A stretch of DNA of 36,023 nucleotides from Candidatus Moraniibacteriota bacterium (GCA_030629775.1 DAOVOJ010000003.1:1-36023), one strand, 5' to 3'. Shown: positions 10,107 through 19,247, numbered from the stretch's first letter. Translations and numbers: made by a program. Notes: a model not told the origin generated them from the letters alone.

Positions 10107-11738
10107 TTATTCTTTCACTACTTCCACCGTTCTAATTTTTGTCTTGAAAATTCTTCGTCGCAAGGCGTTTTTGAAAAGAATTAATTCCTTGCTTTTGAAG
10201 ATCCACATTAGTAAAAGATAAATTAAAATTCCCGCCGAGCCCGCCAGAAAACCCTGAATAAGCACTCCGATAAAAGTTCTCATATTAACCAGCGGAGCGA
10301 TTAAATAAAGGGTTTGATAGGCAAACAGTCCGGCAATAATTGACGCCAGAGAGATTTTTGTCAAAGAAACAAAAATCTCTTTTTTATTGAACTGTTTCAT
10401 TTTTTGGGAAATCAAAATGAACAGCAGTCCGGCATTGACAATGCTTGCCAAAGAAAAAGCGATCGCCAATCCTGTTACTCCAAAGGGTTCGCCTGTCCAA
10501 GGGCTAATATACGAAGGAAGAATCAGGCAGCCGGCTAAATTTACCAGCATGCCGATCGAGGCTATCGCGAAAGGAGTTTTGGTGTTATGCGTTGCCCAAA
10601 AGGCGCGGGCGAAAAGAGGGATCAGCCCCTGGGCAAATAAGCTCAAAGCGAAAAACTGTAAAGTTTCCAGAGTTAAAACAGTGTCTTCCCAGCTAAATTT
10701 TCCGCTTCCCAAAACAACCCTGACGATCTGGGCTCTCAGAACTATCATTAAAACGCTGGCGGGGATCATCAGAAATAAAATTTGCCGCGTGATCAAAGAA
10801 AGCCGTTTGGCAAACTCAGGCATTTTTTTTCGGGAAGATAGGGCGGAGAGAGCGGGGAAGCTGGCCACCGCGAATGAAAAAGCGAATAATCCCAAAGGAA
10901 GATTCTGTAAATTATTGGCAAGATTAAAAATCGCTAAACTTCCTATTGCTAAAGTGGAAGCAATAATGGTAATAATTATTAAATTGAATTGAGAGACCAA
11001 TAATGTCAAAGTGCGGGGAACCATCATTTTAATAATCTTTCGCAATTCAGCGTTTTTAAGATCCCAAATCCATTGATAGCGAAAACCGAGACGAATGGCG
11101 GACGGCAGTTGAATAAGAAAATGAAGCAGAGCGCCTAGGACCACTCCCCATGCCAGACCGTAAAGCCCCCACCATTTTACAAAAAATACCGCTCCGATAA
11201 TAATGCCGATATTATACATTACCGGCGCCATGGCATAAAAAAAGAATCTTCTAAAAGACTGGAGAATTCCTCCCGTGACACTGCTCAGAGCAAGAAATAG
11301 GGGACTTAAAAACATAATGCGCGTTAGAGCAACAGTAAGATCTTTCTTTTCCCGGTCAAATCCCGGAACAATGAGATTAATAATTTCCGGTGACAGAATA
11401 ATTAAAATAAAGCAGACCAATAACAGCAAAACTAAAATAAAATTTAAAACTACATTAGTGGCTCTCCACGCCTCTTTTTCTTTATCAATTGCCAACAAGC
11501 CGGCGAAGATCGGAATAAATCCGGCCGACAACGCTCCAAGAACTACGATATTAAAAATTAAATCCGGGATTCTAAAAGCGGCGTAATAAATATCCAGTTC
11601 ATCTCCCGCTCCAAGCTGTCCGGCCAAAATTCGATCCCGCAACATTCCTAAAAAGCGGCTGGCCAGTGACGCCAGTCCCAATAAGATCGCCGCCGAGGTA
11701 ATTGAATTTGATTTTCCGTTGAGAATTTTCTTTAGCAT
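10107..11738 (-). CDS. murJ: Lipid II flippase MurJ (MviN family)
   Basis: 543 aa polytopic; SLASRFLGMLRDRILAGQLGAGDELDIYYAAFRIPDLIFN; QGLIPLFARAFWATHNTKTPF. Confidence 0.93.
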   Translation of the reverse strand: MLKKILNGKSNSITSAAILLGLASLASRFLGMLRDRILAGQLGAGDELDIYYAAFRIPDLIFNIVVLGALSAGFIPIFAGLLAIDKEKEAWRATNVVLNFILVLLLLVCFILIILSPEIINLIVPGFDREKKDLTVALTRIMFLSPLFLALSSVTGGILQSFRRFFFYAMAPVMYNIGIIIGAVFFVKWWGLYGLAWGVVLGALLHFLIQLPSAIRLGFRYQWIWDLKNAELRKIIKMMVPRTLTLLVSQFNLIIITIIASTLAIGSLAIFNLANNLQNLPLGLFAFSFAVASFPALSALSSRKKMPEFAKRLSLITRQILFLMIPASVLMIVLRAQIVRVVLGSGKFSWEDTVLTLETLQFFALSLFAQGLIPLFARAFWATHNTKTPFAIASIGMLVNLAGCLILPSYISPWTGEPFGVTGLAIAFSLASIVNAGLLFILISQKMKQFNKKEIFVSLTKISLASIIAGLFAYQTLYLIAPLVNMRTFIGVLIQGFLAGSAGILIYLLLMWIFKSKELILFKNALRRRIFKTKIRTVEVVKE

Positions 11739-11810
11739 TGTTTGTTTTTATTTCTTGCTGTTTAGTATAACATTTTTTTTAAGTTTTTTGAATTATGAAA
11801 TACGATTTTT

Positions 11811-11930
11811 CCCCTCCTTGCGAAGGAGGGGCTAGAGGTGGTTAGAAATAATAGCTAATTTTTCCAACACCTCTTTAAAAATCCCCCCTAGTCTCCCTTT
11901 TATAAAGGAGGAAGATTAAAGTCTTATAAT
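11811..11930. repeat. GC-rich CCCCTCCTT/AAGGAGGGG hairpin repeat (family D), copy 1
   Basis: cccctccttgcgaaggaggggctagaggtggtt ... ccaacacctctttaaaaatcccccctagtctcccttttataaaggagg. Confidence 0.75.
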
Positions 11931-12099
11931 CTAAGATAAAATAAAAGTTTTAACTTATTATGAATTACGAAACTCATCAAAACTTGTCATCCCGAACTTA
12001 TTATGAACAGTGGATAATTTGTGTATAATTATTTGGATTTTTGCCGGAGGCATTTGATAAAAATAAGCAAAATAATAATTTATTCAATTCAAATACAAC

Positions 12100-12206
12100 T
12101 TATACGACTTGAAATAAAGGCGGTTAATTTTGCGGTTCCCCGCTAACTTTTTAAGAATTGTATCTTATTTTGTTTTATTTAAGCCAAATTTATGGCTTAT
12201 TTTTAA
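12100..12206 (+). ncRNA. Possible short structured RNA region upstream of mraZ
   Basis: GTTAattttGCGGttccCCGCTAACttttt hairpin and TAAGCCAaatttaTGGCTTAttttt terminator-like hairpin in the murJ-mraZ gap; no ORF. Confidence 0.3.
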
Positions 12207-12298
12207 TTCTTGTTTTATTTAAAAAATAAAAATTAGCAGGTTATAAGAAAAGAATAAACTTAATTACGGAGATTGTAAAGCAATCGGACGCTGGTAAT

Positions 12299-12326
12299 TT
12301 GACTTTGATTGAAAATGGAGTATAAT
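12299..12326 (+). promoter_or_regulatory. Sigma70-like promoter of the dcw cluster
   Basis: TTGACT-16 nt-TATAAT. Confidence 0.8.
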
Positions 12327-12335
12327 GGAAACAAG

Positions 12336-12365
12336 TGGTGGAATGTGGATAAATATGGGGATAAG
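12336..12365 (+). promoter_or_regulatory. Candidate MraZ operator (three 10-bp-spaced TGG repeats)
   Basis: TGGTGGAATG|TGGATAAATA|TGGGGATAAG immediately downstream of the -10, upstream of mraZ. Confidence 0.75.
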
Positions 12366-12380
12366 TTAAAGTTAAATTCT

Positions 12381-12414
12381 AACCACCCCCAACCCCCTCT
12401 TTGCCAAGGAGGGG
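12381..12414. repeat. Family D hairpin repeat, copy 2, in the mraZ leader
   Basis: aaccacccccaaccCCCTCTTTgccAAGGAGGGG, 14 nt upstream of the mraZ ATG. Confidence 0.75.
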
Positions 12415-12428
12415 ATTAAAGAAAAAAT

Positions 12429-12860
12429 ATGTTTATTGGAGAATACCAACACAATATTGATGAAAAAGGGAGACTGGCGGTGCCGGTTAAATTTCGCAAG
12501 GAACTTTCAAAAGGAGCGGTCGTTACCAAGGGTCTTGATGACTGCCTTTTTTTGTATTCTCTTAAAGAGTGGAAAGAGATTGCCGGAAAGTTGAGCAAAC
12601 TGCCGATCAGCCAAGCCAACACACGGGCTTTTGCCCGCTTGATGCTGGCCGGAGCGATGGATGTTCAAATTGATAAACAAGGAAGAGTTGTTTTGCCGGA
12701 TTACTTAAGAAAATATGCCGGCTTGAATAAAAAAGTAATTATTAGCGGACTTTACAGCCGTTTGGAAATCTGGGACGAGAAAAAGTGGAATAAATATAAA
12801 AACACCACCGAGAAATCCAGCGGAGATATCTCGGAAAAGTTGGGAGAGATAAGAATATAA
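12429..12860 (+). CDS. mraZ: Transcriptional regulator MraZ
   Basis: MFIGEYQHNIDEKGRLAVPVKFRKEL ... DVQIDKQGRVVLPDYLRKYAGL. Confidence 0.95.
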   Translation: MFIGEYQHNIDEKGRLAVPVKFRKELSKGAVVTKGLDDCLFLYSLKEWKEIAGKLSKLPISQANTRAFARLMLAGAMDVQIDKQGRVVLPDYLRKYAGLNKKVIISGLYSRLEIWDEKKWNKYKNTTEKSSGDISEKLGEIRI

Positions 12861-12967
12861 AGAAAATTTTTATTTTTTATTTTTTATTTTTTATTTTTTA
12901 TTGAATTTCTAATGAATCAATTTTCAATGATTATTTTTTTTCTGAATTACGAAATGTGTTAGAATTT

Positions 12968-13075
12968 GTCATCCTGAACTTGTTTCAGGATCTGTCGTCT
13001 GTTACTGTAAGTTTTAAGATAAATATAAAAGCATAATGTAGCACATGACAGATCCTGAAACAAGTTCAGGATGAC
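12968..13075. repeat. Palindromic repeat family B, copy 2 (opposite orientation to copy 1)
   Basis: Reverse complement matches 8461-8569 over its length, including the non-palindromic centre (atgcttttatatttatctt). Confidence 0.92.
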
Positions 13076-13182
13076 AAGTTCAATTCAGGATGACAATTAA
13101 AGTTTTATATTTTATTTCTATCTTCTAGTTTTATTAAAACTTTATAAACTTTTAACTTTACAAACTTTATAAGCTTTATTTC

Positions 13183-14157
13183 ATGTCTTATTTTCACATC
13201 CCGGTTTTACTGAACGAAGTAATAAAAATTACTGATCCCCAAAAAAATGAGAATCTGGTGGACGGAACTTTGGGGGGCGGGGGACACAGTAAAGCGATTT
13301 TAGAAAAAACGGGACCGAAAGGAAAACTGCTGGGGATGGATCTGGATCCGGAAGCGCTGCGAGCGGCGCGGGATAACTTAAAAAAATTTGAGAAAAGAAT
13401 AATTTTGAAGAGAGAAAATTTTACTGATTTTTCCCGAGTAGTGGAAAAATATGATTTTCATCCTATTGATATAGTTCTTTTAGATCTGGGAATTTCGTCT
13501 TATCAGCTTGACGAAGATGTGTTGGGAATTTCTTTTTTAAAGAATCAGCCGCTTGATATGAGAATCGGAGGAGAATTGGAGAATTATGATAATCGGATCA
13601 CGGCAACGGAAATTTTAAACAAGTGGCCGGAGGAAAAAATAAAAGAAGTTATTAAGGATTATGGCGAGGAAAGATATGCTCGGGCAATTGCCAAGAATAT
13701 TGTTGTGGAAAGAAAAATAAAAAAGATCGAACTGACCGGACGGCTGGTGGAGATAATTGAAAAGTCGGTGCCGGCAAGTTATAAGAGCAGAAGGCAAAGA
13801 ATCCATTTCGCGACGCGAACTTTTCAGGCTTTAAGAATCGCGGTTAACAGGGAATTGGATAATTTAAAAAACGCTCTGCCTCAAATTTTAGAAGAATTAA
13901 GCCCTGGCGGGCGGATGGCGGTAATCTCCTTTCATTCACTGGAAGACAGAATTGTAAAACAATTTTTTGTGAGAGAGTCAAAAGATTGCGTCTGCGATAG
14001 CGAGGTTCCGGTATGCGTTTGCCATCACAAAGCGCGGCTTAAAATTTTAACTAAAAAGCCTATTACTCCAAGCGAGGAGGAAGTAGAAAAAAATCCGAGA
14101 GCAAGAAGCGGAAAATTAAGAGTAGCGGAAAAAGTCCATAAAGTCAAAAGTCTATAA
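13183..14157 (+). CDS. rsmH: 16S rRNA m4C1402 methyltransferase RsmH (MraW)
   Basis: HIPVLLNEVI, DGTLGGGGHSKAIL, LGISSYQLD, RIHFATRTFQALRIAVNREL, ISFHSLEDRIVKQFF. Confidence 0.97.
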   Translation: MSYFHIPVLLNEVIKITDPQKNENLVDGTLGGGGHSKAILEKTGPKGKLLGMDLDPEALRAARDNLKKFEKRIILKRENFTDFSRVVEKYDFHPIDIVLLDLGISSYQLDEDVLGISFLKNQPLDMRIGGELENYDNRITATEILNKWPEEKIKEVIKDYGEERYARAIAKNIVVERKIKKIELTGRLVEIIEKSVPASYKSRRQRIHFATRTFQALRIAVNRELDNLKNALPQILEELSPGGRMAVISFHSLEDRIVKQFFVRESKDCVCDSEVPVCVCHHKARLKILTKKPITPSEEEVEKNPRARSGKLRVAEKVHKVKSL

Positions 14158-14168
14158 AGTCGAAAGTA
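14138..14168. repeat. CATAAAGTCAAAAGT-type short tandem repeat (family E)
   Basis: gtccataaagtcaaaagtctataaagtcgaaagt; encodes the last residues of RsmH (VHKVKSL*). Confidence 0.75.
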
Positions 14169-14192
14169 AAACCTGTTGATTAAATAAAAACA

Positions 14193-14546
14193 ATGGCGAT
14201 CATTAAAACAAAATCTAACTTCAGAAGAATGGGCGGGAGAAGAACGGCTTCTTGTAAAGCAAGAAAGAGTAAATTGGCGCTTAGTTTTGTAATTGTCTTT
14301 TTGATTTGCTGTTTGAGCGTTTCTTACATTATTCAAACCAGTGGCGTGACGGCGGGGAATTACGATATTGAAGATTGTGAAAAAAAATTGGACGATTTAA
14401 AAAATGAAAATCAAAACTTGATGGTTGAACTGGCAAGATTAAAATCAATGCCCCGGTTGGAAGAAACGGCGGACGCGTTTAATATGGTTGCCATGGAAAA
14501 AGCGGATTATATCACCGCAAGCGGCTCGGCAATGGCGGTAAGATGA
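14193..14546 (+). CDS. FtsL-like cell division protein
   Basis: Single TM then coiled coil (CEKKLDDLKNENQNLMVELARLKSMPRLEETADAFNMV), located between rsmH and ftsI. Confidence 0.7.
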   Translation: MAIIKTKSNFRRMGGRRTASCKARKSKLALSFVIVFLICCLSVSYIIQTSGVTAGNYDIEDCEKKLDDLKNENQNLMVELARLKSMPRLEETADAFNMVAMEKADYITASGSAMAVR

Positions 14547-14548
14547 GT

Positions 14549-14590
14549 CTATAAAGTCGAAAGTCCATAAAGTGGAAAGTTCATAAAGCT
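14549..14590. repeat. Family E short repeat
   Basis: gtctataaagtcgaaagtccataaagtggaaagttcataaag. Confidence 0.7.
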
Positions 14591-14609
14591 AAGTCTGGGG
14601 GTTAAACTC

Positions 14610-14690
14610 GGAGTGACAAACGAGCGACAGCGGAGTTTGTTATTTTTTGCGATAAACTAACACACTCCGCTGTCGCTCGTGTGTCACTCC
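14610..14690. repeat. Long inverted repeat between ftsL-like gene and ftsI (family F)
   Basis: Arms GGAGTGACAAACGAGCGACAGCGGAGT / ACTCCGCTGTCGCTCGTGTGTCACTCC, 26 of 27 positions pair. Confidence 0.93.
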
Positions 14691-14738
14691 ATGATATATG
14701 TTGTCCGTGTATTACTCCAAATCTAAGTTATTGCAGTT

Positions 14739-16472
14739 ATGAAAAAAATCAGAAACAGGAGACAATCTAAAGACGGGAGGATTGTTTTTTTATCGGGGGT
14801 AATTTTTTTGGCTTTTGCGATCGTCGTTCTTCGCCTTTTTCAGGTACAGGTTTTGGATCATAATAATTATGTCGCTTTGGCGGAAGACCAATACGGTTTT
14901 TACGATAAAGTAATTCCTGAACGCGGAAAAATATTTTTCAAAGACGAACATTCCAGCGAACTTTATCCGGCGGCGATAAACAGGAGAATGAATTTGATTT
15001 ACGCCGTGCCGAGAGAAATAGAGGATTTTAAAAAAGCGGCGGAAACTTTGGCGCCAATTTTGGAAATTGACGAGGAAAAATTGCTTGGCGTATTAAATAA
15101 ACCCGACGATTCTTACGAAGTAATTAAGCGAAAAACGAATAACGAATTAGCGGAAAAAATTAAAGAACTGAATATTAAAGGAATTAAAACGGCGCCGGAG
15201 GATTGGCGGTATTACCCGGGCGATTCTCTGGCAGCCAATGTTTTGGGGTTCGTGGGGTATAAAGACAAAGATAAGGTCGGCCGATACGGAGTGGAAGGAT
15301 ATTACCAAAATGAACTGGCGGGGCAGACAGGAATTATAGGCGCCAAGTCCGGCGGAATTTTAAGCAAGATTGCCAAATTGCGATCCGATTTTAAAACGCC
15401 CCGCGACGGTGATAACCTTGTTTTGACTATTGACCAAACGGTCCAGTTTACCGTTGAAAAAAAATTAAAGGAAACCATAGAACGATTCGGGGCGGAAGCG
15501 GGAAGCGCGATCATTATGGATCCCCGGACAGGAGCGATCATTGCCATGGCCCAGCAGCCGTCCTATGATCCCAACGAATATTCCAAGACTGAAGATCTGA
15601 ATTGTTTTATCAATATCAACGCCAGAGGATTGTATGAGCCGGGGTCGGTGATGAAACCGGTTACGATGGCGATGGCGATTGATCTAAATAAAGTCGCTCC
15701 CGGGACGACTTACTTGGATGAAGGAGTGGTAAGAATAAAAGGGTGGCCGATCTATAATTCCGATGGCAAGGCTTACGGCAGGCAAACTATGACGGAGGTT
15801 TTGGAAAAATCTCTAAATACCGGAATCGTTTTTGTTCAGGAGCAAATAGATAAGGAAAAATTTTGTAATTATTTAAAAGATTTTGGTTTTGATATGCCGA
15901 CGGGAGCGGGGATAGAGGAAGAAATGGCGGGCAATCTTTCAAATCTTAGCAATTTCAAAATTGATGTTAATTTCGCCAACGCGGCTTTTGGTCAGGGAAT
16001 TATGGTTACGCCGATGGAAATGTTAACGGCGATCTCGGTAATTGCCAATGACGGGAAATTAATGAGGCCGTATTTGGTTGAAAAATTTATTCATCCCGAC
16101 GGCAGCGAAACTGAAGTTTCTTCGCAGGTGGTTCGCCAGGTAATTTCTCCCCGGGCGGCCAATCTGGTGTCGGCGATGATGGTGAGCGTCATTGAAAACG
16201 GCCATTCTCGCGGAGCGAGAGTAAAAGGTTATCGTTTTGCCGGCAAAACCGGAACGGCTCAAGTGGCAAAAAAAGACGAACGAGGCTATGATCCCGATAG
16301 AACGATCCATACTTTTGTCGGGTTCGGACCGCTGCCGGATCCTCGTTTTGCAATGTTGATCAGGCTGGATGATCCGACAGAGGTTTCTTTTGCCGCCGAT
16401 TCAACAGCTAAGTTTTTTCGGGAGATGATGAAATTTTTAGTTGATTATTATGATATTCCGCCGGAAGAGTGA
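14739..16472 (+). CDS. ftsI: Peptidoglycan transpeptidase PBP2/FtsI family
   Basis: YEPGSVMKPVTMAMA (SxxK), EKSLNTG (SxN), RFAGKTGTAQVA (KTG). Confidence 0.94.
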   Translation: MKKIRNRRQSKDGRIVFLSGVIFLAFAIVVLRLFQVQVLDHNNYVALAEDQYGFYDKVIPERGKIFFKDEHSSELYPAAINRRMNLIYAVPREIEDFKKAAETLAPILEIDEEKLLGVLNKPDDSYEVIKRKTNNELAEKIKELNIKGIKTAPEDWRYYPGDSLAANVLGFVGYKDKDKVGRYGVEGYYQNELAGQTGIIGAKSGGILSKIAKLRSDFKTPRDGDNLVLTIDQTVQFTVEKKLKETIERFGAEAGSAIIMDPRTGAIIAMAQQPSYDPNEYSKTEDLNCFININARGLYEPGSVMKPVTMAMAIDLNKVAPGTTYLDEGVVRIKGWPIYNSDGKAYGRQTMTEVLEKSLNTGIVFVQEQIDKEKFCNYLKDFGFDMPTGAGIEEEMAGNLSNLSNFKIDVNFANAAFGQGIMVTPMEMLTAISVIANDGKLMRPYLVEKFIHPDGSETEVSSQVVRQVISPRAANLVSAMMVSVIENGHSRGARVKGYRFAGKTGTAQVAKKDERGYDPDRTIHTFVGFGPLPDPRFAMLIRLDDPTEVSFAADSTAKFFREMMKFLVDYYDIPPEE

Positions 16473-16491
16473 GGTTAAAACTTGAACGCTT

Positions 16492-16672
16492 GTCATTCCG
16501 ACCGAAGTGACCCTAAGGCGATAGCCGAAGGGGGAACGGAGTGGAGGAATCTGTAAGAGCGATATACTTGTGTTTCGTAAAGATATTTTGAAACACACAC
16601 TCTACTCTTTTACAGATCCCTCGGCTCCTAAAGCCTGCCCCGTACTTTGATACGGGGTCGCTCGGGATGACA
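16492..16672. repeat. Palindromic repeat family A, copy 3 (intergenic)
   Basis: gtcattccgaccgaagtgaccctaaggcgatagccgaaggggg... ctcgggatgac with an extra internal gccccgtactttgatacgggg hairpin. Confidence 0.9.
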
Positions 16673-16696
16673 GGTTAAAGTGTAAAATATTTATTT

Positions 16697-17515
16697 ATGT
16701 CAACTGTTAACAAAAAAATCTTAAAAATTCTTGCCCGCCGGATTATAAAAAAATATCGGCCTAAAATTATTGGTATTGCCGGAGGCGAGGCGGAAGTAGG
16801 GACGAGGCAGTGCCTTGCCTCCACTAAAGAAATGATTGGTCGAGTTTTGGCGTCTCAGTTTTCAGCGCGCGCAAATAAGAATTTATTTAATGACGAAACC
16901 GATATTCTTTTGGCGATCATCGGTGTTGATTTTGTAGAGACGAGGCAGCGCCCTGTTTCTACGGCGAAGATTCTTATGAAAGCCATAAAAACAATTTTAA
17001 TAAAACAGGACTATCCGGAATTTTTAATTTTGGAAACAAAAACCGATCAAGCGGGCAAGATAAAATCATTATTTAAAGTCGCTCGTCCGGAAGTCGGAAT
17101 AATTATCGGAACGGGAAGATCAGCAAATGGTAAAGATGACAGTTTTAAGCAATCCGTCAGAGAAAGGAATTTGATGGTTAAATGTTTGCGGAAAAATGAA
17201 TTAGCGGTTTTAAATTGCGATGACGAAGCGACTAAAAATATCATTGAAGGGACAAGAGCGAAAGTGATCACTCTCGGATTTAATGAAAAAGCGGATGTTA
17301 AGGCGACGGAAGTTAGTTTTGAAAAAAGCGATTCAGCGGAAGATAAAAACAAAGAAGAAATCGTCAGTTTTAAAATTAATTATCAAAATTCTTTCGTCCC
17401 TATCCATTTAACTCGCCGGCAAATTTATCCCGCTCTCGCCGCCGCCGCGGTAGGTTTAAATTACGGTTTAAATCTGGTTGAAATAGCAAGCGTGTTGAGT
17501 GATCAAGAATTATAA
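16697..17515 (+). CDS. Mur-ligase-like protein (MurF-type central domain) with disrupted P-loop
   Basis: IIGIAGG...STKEMIGRVL...RANKNLFNDETDILLAIIGVD...DYPEFLILETKTDQAGKIKSLFKVARPEVGIIIGTG resembles MurF-like central domains, but the GKT of the P-loop is replaced. Confidence 0.7.
   Translation: MSTVNKKILKILARRIIKKYRPKIIGIAGGEAEVGTRQCLASTKEMIGRVLASQFSARANKNLFNDETDILLAIIGVDFVETRQRPVSTAKILMKAIKTILIKQDYPEFLILETKTDQAGKIKSLFKVARPEVGIIIGTGRSANGKDDSFKQSVRERNLMVKCLRKNELAVLNCDDEATKNIIEGTRAKVITLGFNEKADVKATEVSFEKSDSAEDKNKEEIVSFKINYQNSFVPIHLTRRQIYPALAAAAVGLNYGLNLVEIASVLSDQEL
16796..16824. repeat. 29-bp palindromic repeat (family G), copy 1, within Mur-ligase-like ORF
   Basis: gtagggacgaggcagtgccttgcctccac. 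Confidence 0.8.
16934..16962. repeat. 29-bp palindromic repeat (family G), copy 2, within Mur-ligase-like ORF
   Basis: gtagagacgaggcagcgccctgtttctac; same reading frame as copy 1 (138 bp apart). Confidence 0.82.
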
Positions 17516-17571
17516 ATTGGGAATTATGAGCTCTTGTGAAACGATTTGAAGTGTGGTAGATTATATTAGTT

Positions 17572-17652
17572 GAAAGTCCATAAAGTCCATAAAGTTGAAA
17601 GTTTATAAGGTGTCGTTGACTTTTGACTTTATGGACTTTTGACTTTATAAAC
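17572..17652. repeat. Family E repeats in inverted arrangement upstream of tRNA-Glu
   Basis: gaaagtccataaagtccataaagttgaaagtttataa ... gacttttgactttatggacttttgactttataaac. Confidence 0.8.
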
Positions 17653-17660
17653 TACTTTCC

Positions 17661-17732
17661 GCCGCCTTCGTCTAGCGGTTAGGACGCTAGGTTCTCATCC
17701 TAGTAACAGGGGTTCGACTCCCCTAGGCGGTA
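17661..17732 (+). tRNA. tRNA-Glu (anticodon CTC)
   Basis: GCCGCCT acceptor / AGGCGGT; CTAGG TTCTCAT CCTAG anticodon arm; GGGG TTCGACT CCCC T-arm; no encoded CCA. Confidence 0.93.
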
Positions 17733-19231
17733 CTATCGGGGAATTGGGGTCATAGGACTCCTTTTTTATTGCTAAAACTGGCGAAATTTCAGGGGTTTGA
17801 AATCTCTCATAGCCATAAATTGGCTTTTCAGGAAAAATCAAACCCTGTATTTTTATTTTCTGATCGTAACTGGCTTTGCTCCAGTATTCGGGAATAGTAG
17901 CAATAAAATCAAAGACATAAGTCACGGCTTTATCTATATTAAATTCTTTAATTTCATTTTCATCTAAAATAATTTGCTTATCTAATATTTCTTGTTTTAA
18001 TTTATCAAAAGCTTCTTTAAAATCTTCATCAGAAAAAAGCTCTTTCCTTCTCATTTCTATTAGTTTTACTTTTTCTTCTTTCAAGTTTTCCAATACTTTG
18101 AGAGTATCTTTCCTGTGTTTATTTAATTCTTTGTATCTTTTCTTCCAGACATCGGTAACTATGGCCTTAAAGGGGTCCAGAAAAGTTTTCTTGGGGGTTA
18201 TTTCTTCCAAGTAACGCAAAAAATCTTTTTCTAATTTTTTCTTAGCGATTGATTTTCTTGAATCACAATTTTTGTTATAACATCTGTAGTAAGGGTATTT
18301 TCCTCCCCATCTCCCAGTAGCAAAATAAGCTGTTAGGGGTCTGCCACAATAAGCGCATATTACAAAATGTCTCAAAGGAAAATTTTCGTTAGCTTGATTT
18401 CTGGAAATATTTTCGGCTCTATTTTCTCCAGTTAGAATATTCTGGCACTTGTAAAAAACTTGATCGCTAATGATGTGCTCATAATTACCTTCATACTCTT
18501 CACCTTTCACAGTCATTATTCCTATATAAAATTTTCTTTTGATAAATTTGCTCATAAGTTGAGCTGAAATTTCTTTTTCATTCCAACTTCTTAATCCTTT
18601 TTTGTTGGCCATAATTCTTAATTCTTCTAAGGTATAAATTCCAGTTGAAAATCTTTCAAAGATCCATTTAATCAGTGGAGCTCTTTTTTTATCTACTGCG
18701 ATAACCTTTTTTCCAAGTCTATTCGTTGTATTTAGGTAACCAACAGGGGCTTTGCCACACCAATATCCTTGTTCTCTTTTTTCCCTTAAGCAGTCAGTAA
18801 TTCTTTGACTCTTTGTGTCGTTGTCGAATTGAGCACTCGCGGCCATAATATTGCCAATAAACTTTCCCGTTGGAGTATTATCAATTGCTTCTGTTGTGGA
18901 AATAAGCTTTATATTTAGTTTATTTAAGAGAATGGTAATATTACTATAGTCATTAACATTTCTTGACAGTCTGTCTATTTTGTAAACAATGACGCAATCC
19001 ATTCCCTTGTTTCTCTTATTGCAGAATTTAAGCATCTCTTGCAAACTTGGTCTGTCGGTAGTTTTGGCTGAAACGCCGTCATCATGGAACATTTTGATTA
19101 TTTCTATATTATTGCTCTCGGCATAGTTTAAACAATTCTTTTTTTGCTGATCTAAGCTAACGCCAAATTGAGCTTGGTCTTCTGTTGAAACACGATAATA
19201 TATTATTCCTCTTATTTTATTTGGTGCCATG
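17695..19231 (-). CDS. Large serine recombinase/integrase
   Basis: Resolvase domain RGIIYYRVSTEDQAQFGVSLDQQKKNC...VYKIDRLSRN; Cys zinc-ribbon (CAYCGRPL...CYNKNCDS) and coiled coil; likely start MAPNKIRG; ORF stops inside tRNA-Glu. Confidence 0.95.
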
Positions 19232-19247
19232 TGTTTATTGTTAATTA

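Noticed and set aside
12015-12354. DnaA-box-like strings (TGTGTATAA, TGTGGATAA) suggesting an origin
   Set aside because: Only isolated boxes; the TGTGGATAA falls within the 10-bp-periodic MraZ operator, and no dnaA/dnaN context or AT-rich unwinding arrangement is evident
14138-17652. Possible CRISPR array from repeated AAAGTC strings
   Set aside because: Units too short, irregular, no spacers of uniform size and no cas genes
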